Translations under genes and position numbers: made by a program
Notes under the pieces: model-generated
What the model saw: the letters and a program-made list of their open reading frames with translations, nothing else
The model's database searches: none
What the model was told of the DNA's origin: nothing
Assembly: GCF_001307155.1 (NCBI RefSeq)
Contig: NZ_CP012830.1
Coordinates: 5,268,501-5,332,500, forward strand
DNA from: Pseudomonas fluorescens
GTDB lineage: Bacteria > Pseudomonadota > Gammaproteobacteria > Pseudomonadales > Pseudomonadaceae
Direction: 5' to 3'
DNA length: 64,000 nt
Shown here: in pieces, positions 25,733 through 34,857 of the stretch
How the letters are laid out: every line of letters starts with the position of its first letter
Numbering within the stretch: position 1 is the stretch's first letter

Positions 25733-25798
25733 ATGAATAAATATGGTGAGCCATTGCTTCTACTGCTTCATCTCAGTGATCCCCATAGAGTTCAAACA

Positions 25799-27070
25799 AT
25801 GAAAAAAATAGTGCTCAAGAGCCCATTTGGCCTCGCTGTCGTGCTCGCATCTTCAAATGTGTTTGCAAGCGGTTTCGCTCTCAATGAACAAAGCGTCAGC
25901 GGGATGGGGGCCGGGTTTGCCGGGCGCTCCTCATCCGCTGAAGATGCGAGCACGGTCTTCGGTAATCCGGCGGGTATGTCTCGATTGAAAAGAGAGCAGG
26001 TCAGCGTGGGCGCGGCGACTCTATTCGCGAAGACCGACATAAGCCAAACCCGCAGTACATTCGGAGGCCAGGAAGACGGCGACATGGTGCCAACCACCAC
26101 AGTGCCTATGGGTTACTACGTCAAACCCATCGATGAGCATTGGGCGTTCGGTGTAGGTTTTTATGTACCTTTCGGTCTGATGACTGACTATGGCAGCGAT
26201 TTTGCCGGGCGTTACTACGCCAACAAAAGTGAGGTTACGACGCTTACGTTCCAGCCCACCATCAGCTATGCCTTTAACGACAAAGTTTCGATCGGGTTCG
26301 GTCCGACTATCAACCGCATCACCGGTGAGCTGTCCGGGATGGTGCCCAATCCACTGAGCCCAGGTCGCAATGACGGAAAACTCAAAAGCACGGGCGATGA
26401 CACGGCCCTCGGTTTCAACGCCGGTATCCTGGTGCAGGCTACAGACCAAACTCGCTTGGGCATGACTTACCATTCCAAGGTCAGTTACCACTTGGACGCC
26501 AAGACCAAGGTCTCTGACGGCATCTTTAGCGTGTTGGGGGTCAGCGGCCGGAGTTATGACGCTTCGCTGGATGTGGATACCCCAGAGTCTGTGGACTTCT
26601 CGGTGACTCATCAGCTCAATAATGACTGGACTCTATATTTAGGGAGTACCTGGACACGCTGGAGTCGCTTTAAAGAATTAACCATCGAGAACACGGGTTT
26701 ACCCCCTTTGTTGAGCGGCTCACTGGGCACTATTACCGAAGAACAGAACTGGCATGATACGTGGGCTCACGCTATCGGCACGGCGTACAAATTGAACAGC
26801 CAATGGGTACTTCGCGCAGGCTTCTCGGTCGACCAGTCGCCCACCAACAACACCAACCGAGGACCACGTATTCCCACGGGCGACCGGAAGGTTATCAGCT
26901 TCGGTGCTGGCTGGACTCCGGCGGACAATGTCACGATCGATGTTGCTTATTCCTACCTATGGGAGGAGAGCGTGCAGATCAACGACACCTCTGCGAACAG
27001 AGGTGCATACAGTGCCAAATTCAAGAACAGTGCGAGCGGGCTCGGTACGTCCGTTAGTTACCGCTTCTAA
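25799..27070 (+). CDS. FadL/TodX-type outer-membrane hydrocarbon/fatty acid transporter
   Basis: A 423-residue OMPP1/FadL family barrel. The start at 25799 gives a clean signal peptide (MKKIVLKSPFGLAVVLASS, cleavage after VFA), while the upstream ATG abuts the operator. After cleavage comes SGFALNEQSVSGMGAGFAGRSSSAEDASTVFGNPAGMSRL, the plug (hatch) region typical of FadL, with its conserved NPAG. The barrel ends in the terminal aromatic SYRF. FadL proteins let long-chain fatty acids or aromatic hydrocarbons cross the outer membrane by lateral diffusion. A TetR operator-like site upstream ties it to the efflux regulon, so this may be an uptake porin for the compound sensed by TetR. Confidence 0.92.
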   Translation: MKKIVLKSPFGLAVVLASSNVFASGFALNEQSVSGMGAGFAGRSSSAEDASTVFGNPAGMSRLKREQVSVGAATLFAKTDISQTRSTFGGQEDGDMVPTTTVPMGYYVKPIDEHWAFGVGFYVPFGLMTDYGSDFAGRYYANKSEVTTLTFQPTISYAFNDKVSIGFGPTINRITGELSGMVPNPLSPGRNDGKLKSTGDDTALGFNAGILVQATDQTRLGMTYHSKVSYHLDAKTKVSDGIFSVLGVSGRSYDASLDVDTPESVDFSVTHQLNNDWTLYLGSTWTRWSRFKELTIENTGLPPLLSGSLGTITEEQNWHDTWAHAIGTAYKLNSQWVLRAGFSVDQSPTNNTNRGPRIPTGDRKVISFGAGWTPADNVTIDVAYSYLWEESVQINDTSANRGAYSAKFKNSASGLGTSVSYRF

Positions 27071-27098
27071 TTAAGTGCTGTTACACGATAAATGTCCT

Positions 27099-27124
27099 GT
27101 CGGGAGCATGCGTTGCCTCCCGAC
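27099..27124. terminator. Stem-loop between convergent fadL and SDR genes
   Basis: GTCGGGAG and CTCCCGAC form an 8-bp stem with a 10-base loop, followed by CTTTAA on the plus strand. It is a probable weak bidirectional terminator. Confidence 0.5.
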
Positions 27125-27181
27125 CTTTAAGAACATATCTCGGGCCTTTCCCCTGAGGTAAAAGGCCTCTTTGTCGCCCCC

Positions 27182-27967
27182 TCAGACTCCCATCACCTGC
27201 GCCATAAGGCTCTGATGAAACCGACGAGGCGTGGCCCAAGTCAAGACAGTAATGGCCTTGTTGCCAAAACCCGGCACCACACTCATGCGTCCGGCTTGCA
27301 GTGCACGGATTCCTGCACGCACGACGGGTTGAGGCTGCATCATCACCATTTTTAAGGCCGGTGTGATCCGTTGCTTGGCGCTTTCTGCAAATCCGGTATC
27401 CGACATTCCTGGGCAAAGTGCGGTAACGACGACGCCGTCTTTTTTCAGTTCGCGATGAAGCGCATCAGAGAAGCGAAGAACATAGGCTTTCGCGGCAGAG
27501 TAAACGGCGAAATTCTTCACGCCCTGGAAGGACAGCAAGCTGGCGACCATCAGGATGTGCCCACGTTTGCGGGCTCGCATGTCGGCCGCGAAAAGGCGTG
27601 TCAGCCCTGTCAGGCTGGCGATATCCAAATCAATCATGGTCAGAGACTCATCCAGAGGTTGATCCAGGAAAGGCCCCTGCAATCCATGACCCGCATTGTT
27701 GATGAGCACATCGATCACTATATTGCGTTCGCTGAGTCGCTCATGCAGTTCGATGATCGCCGGGATCGAGGACAGGTCTACTTGTTCGACGATCACATCA
27801 ACGCCGAAGCGTTCGCGCAACTGCGCCGATAGTGCTTCGAGCTTACTCAGTCTTCTTGCTACCAGAACGAGCGATTTTCCCTGTGCTGCATATTGCCGGG
27901 CAAACTCCTCGCCAAATCCGCTTGATGCTCCGGTGATGAGCACCCAGGAATTCTCGTTCGACTTCAT
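27182..27967 (-). CDS. Short-chain dehydrogenase/reductase
   Basis: A 261-residue classical SDR. The cofactor loop is TGASSGFGEEFARQ (near residue 12-25), followed by NNAGHG (near 90) and the catalytic Ser plus YSAAKAYVL motif (Tyr and Lys, near 150-156). The N-terminal pattern with Arg-Arg after the second strand suggests NADPH. Start 27967 has GGAG upstream; the open frame reaches 28000. It faces left, convergent with fadL. It may reduce or oxidise the hydrophobic compound handled by the neighbouring porin and pump, but no copy of the 24-bp operator was found before it, so co-regulation is unproven. Confidence 0.9.
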   Translation of the reverse strand: MKSNENSWVLITGASSGFGEEFARQYAAQGKSLVLVARRLSKLEALSAQLRERFGVDVIVEQVDLSSIPAIIELHERLSERNIVIDVLINNAGHGLQGPFLDQPLDESLTMIDLDIASLTGLTRLFAADMRARKRGHILMVASLLSFQGVKNFAVYSAAKAYVLRFSDALHRELKKDGVVVTALCPGMSDTGFAESAKQRITPALKMVMMQPQPVVRAGIRALQAGRMSVVPGFGNKAITVLTWATPRRFHQSLMAQVMGV

Positions 27968-28107
27968 TTCGCTGTACTCCGGTTGGTTTCTATTGAGCAA
28001 TTGGCTACTGACCGCGTCAGTCGGTGAACGAACCCGCTCTCGGATTGGGTAGTAGCTGAAAGAGGAGGGGGAGGTGCGTACATCAAGTGCTACGTCACCT
28101 GGTTAAA

Positions 28108-29568
28108 TCATCGTGTCGCAACAGGCTGGGCTTCAGGAGGCTGCCAGCCACCACCGAGCGCCTTGAATGCCGCGACCGCCGCCCGTGCCGATTCCGTTCG
28201 TGCTTGTGCCCGAGCATCGGAAGCCTGCAGCATCGTCTCGTCGGCGTGCAGGACGTCGATCAGGCTGGCCGTGCCTTTCTCATAGGCAATGAACGACGAT
28301 TGGCGAGCCTGTGTCAGAGACGCCTCTCCCCCGGTGAGGGTGGTTGCTTGAGCTTCCCGGTTCACCAGTGAGGAGAGCGCGTTCTCCACATCCTCGGTGG
28401 CGCGCAGCACAGACTGACGGTAAGCGGCCAGGGTTTCGGCTTCCTGTCCCTTGGCTTGGTCGATTTGGGCGTTTATGCGACCAAAATCGAAGAGCCTCCA
28501 GCGCAGTCCCAATACGCCCGCCGACTGGCTGGCGCCGCCAGTAAAAAGGTTGCCTGCGGATACAGCCGTGGCACTGCCCAGCAATGCGCTAAGGGAGAAT
28601 TTCGGGTAGTACTCGGCAATCGCCTCCCCGATGCGTGCGTTTGAGGCTGCAAGACGGCGCTCAGCCACAATGAGGTCTGGCCTGCGGCGCAGCAAATCGG
28701 CCGGCGTTCCCATCGCCTTTAATTGCGGCGCTACAGGAATGCTCCCCGCACTTGCCAGTTGTGTGCGGTGAGTGCCTGGCGGCGTGCCGAGCATGACATC
28801 CAGCGCATTCATGGCAGCATCCAGACCGGTCTGCAGGACCGGCACTGTCGCTTGGACCTGCGATAGCGCTCCCTCGGCCTGGCGAACCTGATAGTTGGCG
28901 GCGAGCCCCTTGCTGTAGAGCATTTGGACTTTCTCTAGCAACTCCTGCTGCGTTTTAACTTGCCGATTCGCAATGTCCAGCCGGGTCTGCAGTCCGCGGA
29001 CAGTGATGTAGATATCGGCGGTCTGTGCAGCGACGGCCAATCGTGTGGCAGCGACGCCCGCCTGGGAAGCCTGGTACTCGGCCAGAGCAGCCTCGCGTCC
29101 GCGGCGCAATCCGCCAAAGACATCTACCTCCCAGCTGGCATCGAGGTTGGCCTCGTAGGAACTTCCGTACCGATCATAGCCAGGCGTTGAGTTCAACACC
29201 TGGCCGAGCGGCGTCTCGATTGACTGGTAGGAGCGTGCGGCCTGTCCGCTGATGTTCCCTGAGGGGAGTAAAGCGGCATTTGCAGCGCCCAGTCCGGCCC
29301 GCGCCTGTGTGACTCGCGCCGACGCCTGCGCCAGATCCAGGTTCTGCTCAAGTGCCTTGGAGACGAAGTCGGCTAACAGTGGATCACCAAAGCCTTCCCA
29401 CCAGGCGACAAGACCGGCCGGCGTCGCCCCAGGCCTCTGTTCGACAGAAGACTGCCCCAGGTAATGGTCCGACAGTGGGGCGTCCGGACGGTGATAGTCC
29501 GGACCGACCGCGCAACCTGTCATCAAGCTGGCACTCACCAAGAGAGCAATGGGGCGGAGGGGAGGCAT
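28108..29568 (-). CDS. NodT/OprM-type outer-membrane efflux lipoprotein
   Basis: A 486-residue outer-membrane factor. The start at 29568 follows AAGG and yields a lipoprotein signal with lipobox MTGC near residue 17, then AVGPDYHRPDAP, the hallmark of the NodT family. Two TolC-type repeats of helical hairpins are visible (ALEQNLDLAQASARVTQARAGLGAANAALLP and LLRRRPDLIVAERRLAASNARIGEAIAEYYPKFSL). It forms the exit duct for the MFP/RND pair encoded divergently on its right. The 24-bp TetR-type palindrome lies 26 bp upstream of its start. A further open frame upstream of 29568 runs through the operator and is not coding. Confidence 0.93.
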   Translation of the reverse strand: MPPLRPIALLVSASLMTGCAVGPDYHRPDAPLSDHYLGQSSVEQRPGATPAGLVAWWEGFGDPLLADFVSKALEQNLDLAQASARVTQARAGLGAANAALLPSGNISGQAARSYQSIETPLGQVLNSTPGYDRYGSSYEANLDASWEVDVFGGLRRGREAALAEYQASQAGVAATRLAVAAQTADIYITVRGLQTRLDIANRQVKTQQELLEKVQMLYSKGLAANYQVRQAEGALSQVQATVPVLQTGLDAAMNALDVMLGTPPGTHRTQLASAGSIPVAPQLKAMGTPADLLRRRPDLIVAERRLAASNARIGEAIAEYYPKFSLSALLGSATAVSAGNLFTGGASQSAGVLGLRWRLFDFGRINAQIDQAKGQEAETLAAYRQSVLRATEDVENALSSLVNREAQATTLTGGEASLTQARQSSFIAYEKGTASLIDVLHADETMLQASDARAQARTESARAAVAAFKALGGGWQPPEAQPVATR

Positions 29569-29594
29569 TGAGGTACCTTCAATCGAGGATGTTT

Positions 29595-29618
29595 GTGACC
29601 ATATTACGTCATGGTCAC
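29595..29618. promoter_or_regulatory. TetR operator-like palindrome, site 3 (NodT promoter)
   Basis: GTGACC-N12-GGTCAC, 24 bp, with inner extension to GTGACCAT/ATGGTCAC. It lies directly upstream of the left-facing NodT gene. Confidence 0.8.
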
Positions 29619-29716
29619 ACTCTGTCAATCGACGCTCTTTGAACTATGTTCGGAATTGGCTCAATAAGTACGGCGGTTCTGGTGCTTAGATTGAGGGGCT
29701 TGGCATTTCATAATAA

Positions 29717-29740
29717 GTGACCATTGACAGTAATGGTCAC
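29717..29740. promoter_or_regulatory. TetR operator-like palindrome, site 4 (MFP-RND promoter)
   Basis: GTGACC-N12-GGTCAC, 24 bp, extended to AGTGACCATT/AATGGTCACT outside. It lies about 48 bp upstream of the MFP start. Sites 3 and 4 are 122 bp apart in the divergent control region. Confidence 0.8.
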
Positions 29741-29787
29741 TGGTCTGAGAATGAGGCGCCTGTCCTATTTTTTAAGTAAGGGAACCT

Positions 29788-30897
29788 ATGCGCCGGCTTC
29801 GACCTGTCCCCATTGCCGTTTGCTTGTTGCCTCTCGTCCTGACGGCGTGTGGCGACTCATCCACCGTTGAAGATCCACGCACGCAGGCCCCTTTGGTGAG
29901 GTCTTCTGCGGTTCAGGCTTCGTCCGATGTCTCACGTTCTTTCACGGGTGTCGTAGCTGCCCGCGTCCAGGGCGATCTGGGTTTTCGGGTATCAGGCAAG
30001 GTGCTTGAGCGTCTGGTTGACACCGGTCAGACCGTTAAACGTGGGCAGCCACTCATGCGCCTTGACCCAATCGACCTGGGGTTGCAGGCGCGAGCACAGC
30101 AAGAGTCAGTCATAGCCGCTCGGGCCCGAGCCAAGCAGACTGCAGATGACGAGGCGCGATATCGCGACCTGGTCGCCGCAGGTGCTGTTTCTGCATCGGC
30201 CTATGACCAGATCAAAGCCGCAGCGGATACCGCAAAAGCGCAGCTCAGCGCTGCTGAAGCACAGGCTGACGTTGCCCGCAATGCTTCTGGTTATGCGGTG
30301 CTGTTTGCGGATTCCGACGGCGTAGTGGTGGAGACGCTCGCCGAGCCCGGACAAGTTGTCAGCCCGGGACAGCCCGTGGTTCGACTGGCGCGGGCAGGGC
30401 AACGCGAAGCCATCGTGCATCTGCCCGAGACGCTACGCCCCACAGCAGGATCCACTGCGCAGGCGACGCTTTATGGCAATACCACGGGTGCAGTTACAGC
30501 GAAGCTGAGGCTGCTTTCTGACTCGGCCGACCGTATGACGCGCACCTTCGAGGCGCGGTATGTGCTTGAGGGCGCACTGGCCAATGCACCGCTAGGTTCG
30601 ACCGTCACACTTCGGATCGCTGAAAGCACCACGCAAGGGCAGGGGCTGCAAATACCGATCGCTGCCGTTTATGACCCAGGCCAAGGCACTGGCGTGTGGG
30701 TCATCGCCGGTACACCGGCGAAAGTGACTTGGCGATCTGTTCAGGTCCTGGGCTTGAGCGACGACGCAGCGCGAGTCGCAGGCGATCTCAAGGTCGGCGA
30801 GCAGATTGTAGCGTTAGGCGCGCATCTGCTGCGCGATGGTGAGGAGGTGAGACTGGCTCAACCGGGTGACGTCAAGGTTGCCGGGAGTCATCCATGA
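29788..30897 (+). CDS. RND efflux membrane fusion (periplasmic adaptor) lipoprotein
   Basis: A 369-residue HlyD/MexE-like adaptor. A signal with lipobox LTAC (near residue 21) predicts an inner-membrane lipoprotein. The first half-lipoyl reads GDLGFRVSGKVLERLVDTGQTVKRGQPLMRLDPIDLGLQA. A helical hairpin rich in Ala and Gln follows (about 90-155), then the second half-lipoyl (GVVVETLAEPGQVVSPGQPVVRLAR) and beta-barrel and proximal domains. It joins the RND pump to the NodT duct. It overlaps the pump gene by 4 bp (ATGA). The divergent region carries two TetR-type operators. Confidence 0.93.
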   Translation: MRRLRPVPIAVCLLPLVLTACGDSSTVEDPRTQAPLVRSSAVQASSDVSRSFTGVVAARVQGDLGFRVSGKVLERLVDTGQTVKRGQPLMRLDPIDLGLQARAQQESVIAARARAKQTADDEARYRDLVAAGAVSASAYDQIKAAADTAKAQLSAAEAQADVARNASGYAVLFADSDGVVVETLAEPGQVVSPGQPVVRLARAGQREAIVHLPETLRPTAGSTAQATLYGNTTGAVTAKLRLLSDSADRMTRTFEARYVLEGALANAPLGSTVTLRIAESTTQGQGLQIPIAAVYDPGQGTGVWVIAGTPAKVTWRSVQVLGLSDDAARVAGDLKVGEQIVALGAHLLRDGEEVRLAQPGDVKVAGSHP

Positions 30898-33800
30898 GCG
30901 AGGGGCGCTTCAATCTTTCCGCGATCGCCGTTCGTGAGCGCTCCATCACGGTGTTTCTGATCTTCCTGATCGCCGTTGCGGGCATCCTGTCGTTCTTCCA
31001 ACTGGGGCGTGCGGAAGATCCTCCGTTTACGGTCAAGCAATTGACGGTCATTACCGCGTGGCCGGGCGCCACGGCGCAGGAGATGCAGGATCAGGTAGCA
31101 GAGCCACTTGAAAAACGCCTGCAAGAACTGAAATGGTACGACCGCACGGAAACTTACACCCGTCCAGGCCTCGCTTTCACGATGGTGTCACTGCGCGATA
31201 GCACGCCGCCCTCGCAAGTGCAGGAGGAGTTCTATCAGGCGCGTAAAAAGCTCGACGATGAGGCCCGGAAGCTGCCGGCGGGTGTCATCGGGCCAATGGT
31301 CAACGACGAGTTTTCGGACGTGACATTTGCACTGTTCGCCCTGAAAGCCAAAGGTGAACCGCAGCGACTGTTGGTACGTGATGCAGAGTCGTTGCGCCAA
31401 CAACTGTTGCATGTGCCGGGCGTGAAGAAGGTCAACATTATTGGTGAGCAACCCGAGCGCATCTTTGTTTCCTTTTCCCATGATCGGCTGGCCACCTTGG
31501 GCGTATCGCCTCAGGACATCTTTGCCGCGCTGAACAATCAGAACGTGCTCACGCCTGCCGGTTCGATCGAAAGCAACGGGCCACAAGTCTTCCTCCGGCT
31601 GGATGGCGCCTTCGATAAGGTGCAAAAGATTCGTGACACACCCATTGCGGTTCAGGGGCGGACGCTGAAGCTCTCGGACGTGGCGACGATCGAACGTGGT
31701 TATGAAGATCCGGCAACCTTTCTCGTGCGTAATAACGGTGAAGAGGCCTCGTTGCTGGGGATCGTGATGCGTGAGGGTTGGAACGGTCTTGACCTCGGCA
31801 AGGCGCTGGACGCGGAGACGGTCAAGATCAATGAAGGCATGCCGTTGGGCATGACGCTCTCCAAGGTCACCGATCAATCTGTAAATATCAGTTCGGCCGT
31901 CGGCGAGTTCATGGTCAAGTTTTTCGTCGCGCTGCTTGTGGTGATGCTTGTCTGCTTTCTCAGCATGGGCTGGCGTGTAGGCGTTGTGGTCGCTGCGGCT
32001 GTGCCGTTGACGTTGGCGGTGGTGTTTGTGGTGATGGCGGCCACTGGAAAGAACTTTGACCGTATCACCCTTGGCTCGTTGATTCTGGCGCTCGGACTGC
32101 TGGTGGACGACGCCATCATTGCTATCGAAATGATGGTGGTGAAAATGGAGGAGGGCTACGACCGCATCAAAGCTTCCGCGTATGCCTGGAGTCATACAGC
32201 CGCACCGATGCTTTCCGGTACGCTGGTGACGGCTATCGGCTTTATGCCCAACGGCTTCGCGCAGTCGACAGCCGGCGAGTACACCAGCAACATGTTCTGG
32301 ATCGTGGGCATTGCCCTGATTGCCTCCTGGGTGGTTGCGGTGGCCTTTACCCCGTACCTGGGTGTGAAGATGTTGCCGAACATCAAGAAGGTGGAGGGTG
32401 GTCATGCGGCCATCTACAACACCCGAAATTACAACCACTTCCGCCAGGTGTTGACGCGTGTCATCGCTCGCAAATGGCTGGTAGCCGGTACTGTTATCGC
32501 AATGTTTGGCGTGGCGATTCTCGGCATGAGCCTGGTCAAAAAACAGTTCTTCCCTACCTCGGACCGTCCAGAGGTATTGATTGAAGTGCAAATGCCTTAT
32601 GGAACCTCCATTGAACAGACCAGCGCCACTACCGCCAAGATAGAGGCTTGGCTGCAAAAGCAGGATGAGGCAAAAATCGTCACCGCTTATATCGGGCAAG
32701 GCGCGCCGCGTTTCTATCTGGCGATGGCGCCGGAACTCCCCGATCCGTCTTTCGCGAAGATTGTGGTGCTGACGGACAGCCAGGAGGAGCGCGAGGCCCT
32801 CAAGTTCCGTCTCCGCGAGGCCGCTGCCGAGGGACTTGCCCCAGAAGCGCGTGTCAGGGTGACTCAGCTTGTATTTGGTCCGTATTCGCCGTTCCCTGTT
32901 GCCTATCGGGTGATGGGGCCTGATCCGTCAAAGTTGCGCGAGATCGCGGGCCAGGTACTGGACGTGATGCAGTCGAGCCCGATGATGAGAACCGTCAACA
33001 CTGACTGGGGGCCACTGACGCCGACGCTGCATTTCGCTCTGGATCAGGATCGCTTGGAGGCGGTGGGGTTGACGTCAAACTCAGTCGCGCAGCAACTGCA
33101 ATTCCTGTTGACCGGAGTACCGATCACCGCAGTTCGTGAGGACATTCGCTCGGTGCAGGTGGTCGGTCGCGCAGCGGGTGATATCCGGCTCGATCCCGCC
33201 AGGATAGAAGGCTTTACGCTGGTGGGCACGGCGGGTCAGCGGATTCCTCTGTCTCAGGTGGGAGAGGTCGATGTTCGTATGGAGGATCCGATCCTCCGAC
33301 GTCGTGATCGCACGCCGACCATTACCGTGCGCGGTGACATTGCCGAAGGCCTGCAGCCACCGGACGTCTCGAGCGTGATCATGAAAGAGCTGCAGCCGGT
33401 CATCGACAAGCTGCCTGACGGGTACCGGATCGAGCAGGCGGGTGCAATCGAGGAGTCGGGCAAAGCCGGTAAAGCGATGTTGCCGTTGTTCCCGATCATG
33501 ATTGCCATGACGCTACTGATCATTATTCTGCAGGTACGTTCGATCTCGGCGATGATCATGGTATTCCTCACCTCGCCACTGGGGTTGATTGGTGTGGTGC
33601 CGACACTGCTTATCTTCCAGCAGCCGTTTGGTATCAACGCTCTGGTAGGTCTAATCGCCCTTTCGGGCATTTTGATGCGCAATACGCTGATTCTGATTGG
33701 CCAAATCCATCACAACGCGCAAGAAGGGCTGGATCCGTTTCACGCGGTGGTCGAAGCCACGGTCCAACGTGCCCGCCCGGTACTGCTGACAGCGCTGGCG

Positions 33801-34031
33801 GCAATCCTGGCGTTCATTCCCCTGACACACTCCGTCTTCTGGGGGACGCTGGCCTACACGTTGATCGGAGGCACGTTCATCGGAACCATCATGACGCTGG
33901 TGTTCCTGCCAGCGATGTACTCCATCTGGTTCAAGATCCGTCCTGACAATAAGGGTCAACTGAACAGCGAAACTGACGTAGCACGCGAGCCTGGAGGAGA
34001 AGACGCCACCCGTCCTCTCGCCGTTCTTTAG
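30894..34031 (+). CDS. RND efflux permease
   Basis: A 1045-residue AcrB-superfamily permease, the normal length. Helix 1 (TVFLIFLIAVAGILSFFQL) is followed by a porter domain starting AEDPPFTVKQLTV, and helix 4 carries the proton-relay pair in LGLLVDDAIIAIEMM (near 405). The second half repeats the plan: a porter domain, then PLGLIGVVPTLLIFQQPFG and LSGILMRNTLILIGQI. It shares more features with the TriC-like branch of Pseudomonas pumps than with MexB. With the MFP and NodT proteins it should form a complete tripartite pump. Control by the upstream TetR is likely, and substrates could be solvents, fatty acids or aromatics given the FadL neighbour. Confidence 0.93.
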   Translation: MSEGRFNLSAIAVRERSITVFLIFLIAVAGILSFFQLGRAEDPPFTVKQLTVITAWPGATAQEMQDQVAEPLEKRLQELKWYDRTETYTRPGLAFTMVSLRDSTPPSQVQEEFYQARKKLDDEARKLPAGVIGPMVNDEFSDVTFALFALKAKGEPQRLLVRDAESLRQQLLHVPGVKKVNIIGEQPERIFVSFSHDRLATLGVSPQDIFAALNNQNVLTPAGSIESNGPQVFLRLDGAFDKVQKIRDTPIAVQGRTLKLSDVATIERGYEDPATFLVRNNGEEASLLGIVMREGWNGLDLGKALDAETVKINEGMPLGMTLSKVTDQSVNISSAVGEFMVKFFVALLVVMLVCFLSMGWRVGVVVAAAVPLTLAVVFVVMAATGKNFDRITLGSLILALGLLVDDAIIAIEMMVVKMEEGYDRIKASAYAWSHTAAPMLSGTLVTAIGFMPNGFAQSTAGEYTSNMFWIVGIALIASWVVAVAFTPYLGVKMLPNIKKVEGGHAAIYNTRNYNHFRQVLTRVIARKWLVAGTVIAMFGVAILGMSLVKKQFFPTSDRPEVLIEVQMPYGTSIEQTSATTAKIEAWLQKQDEAKIVTAYIGQGAPRFYLAMAPELPDPSFAKIVVLTDSQEEREALKFRLREAAAEGLAPEARVRVTQLVFGPYSPFPVAYRVMGPDPSKLREIAGQVLDVMQSSPMMRTVNTDWGPLTPTLHFALDQDRLEAVGLTSNSVAQQLQFLLTGVPITAVREDIRSVQVVGRAAGDIRLDPARIEGFTLVGTAGQRIPLSQVGEVDVRMEDPILRRRDRTPTITVRGDIAEGLQPPDVSSVIMKELQPVIDKLPDGYRIEQAGAIEESGKAGKAMLPLFPIMIAMTLLIIILQVRSISAMIMVFLTSPLGLIGVVPTLLIFQQPFGINALVGLIALSGILMRNTLILIGQIHHNAQEGLDPFHAVVEATVQRARPVLLTALAAILAFIPLTHSVFWGTLAYTLIGGTFIGTIMTLVFLPAMYSIWFKIRPDNKGQLNSETDVAREPGGEDATRPLAVL

Positions 34032-34091
34032 CCGGGGGTGCAGGCGTTACAGTAGGCGGTCAGGTGCCCTCACTGGAGGAGTGATGCCATC

Positions 34092-34723
34092 GCGGATTAC
34101 GATCCGGAGCGCATCATTTCGGCCAAGGACCGCAAGAAAGATGGATCGCTTCATCGAGTTTGCACTTGTGGCCGCGCACGAAGCTCTGGTGCAGGCAGGC
34201 TGGCATCCGACTGATGTCGCAGACCAGGAGCGTACCGCCACGATCATTGCATCGGGCGTAGGTGGTTTTGGCGCGATTGCCGACGCTGTACGTACCACCG
34301 ATGCGCGTGGTCCTCGCCGATTGTCGCCGTTCACTGCACCGTCTTTCCTCGCCAACATGGCGGCCGGGCACGTTTCCATCCGGTACGGTTTCAAAGGGCC
34401 GCTCGGCGCGCCCGTAACGGTCTGTGCTGCAGGGGTACAGGCTATCGGCGATGCGGCCAGACTCATCAGAAGTGGTGAGGCGGATATTGCCATATGCGGC
34501 GATACCGAAGCAGCGATAGACCGAGTGACCCTGGGTTGTTTTGCTGCGGCCCGTGCGCTATCCGCTGGCTTTGCCGAACATCCGCAGGAGGCCTCACGCC
34601 CCTTTGATCGCAATCGTGACGGCTTCGTTATGTCTGAAGGTGCCGGGTTGCTTGTGATCGAGTTGCTGGAATGCCCTCGCGCGTGGAGCCAAGCCCCTGG
34701 CGGAGCTGGTCGGCTATGGCGCC
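34092..34723 (+). pseudogene. beta-ketoacyl-ACP synthase II (FabF) remnant, truncated and frameshifted
   Basis: Three segments in sequence match the middle of FabF. DYDPERIISAKDRKK occupies 34095-34139. After a one-base insertion in the A-run near 34137, MDRFIEFALVAAHEALVQAGW continues in another frame. The region runs through SPFTAPSFLANMAAGHVSIRYGFKGP, the active-site cysteine in VTVCAAGVQAIGDA, and RPFDRNRDGFVMSEGAGLLVIE. A second indel near 34670 then shifts to NALARGAKPLAELVGYGA. The first 60 or so and the last 150 or so residues are absent. It begins 60 bp after the RND gene. It is a dead fragment, perhaps of a lost lipid or polyketide pathway. Confidence 0.85.
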
Positions 34724-34857
34724 AGAATTCCATTAGGGTTCTAATGGTTTCTGTTAACCCCACATTGGAGCCAGGGGCGTCGTGCGTAGCTGTCAGGGCG
34801 CCTAGAAACTCAGGGCGATTCAAGACGCGGGCACCCGCCGTGTCGATGGCACCTGCC

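Noticed and set aside
27968..28107. Possible fifth TetR operator before the SDR gene
   Set aside because: GACC and GGTGA fragments occur but not with the 24-bp spacing.
31188..32699. Minus-strand frame of 503 codons inside the RND gene
   Set aside because: Antisense shadow; rich in His and Arg with no domain pattern, and the RND frame has all family motifs.
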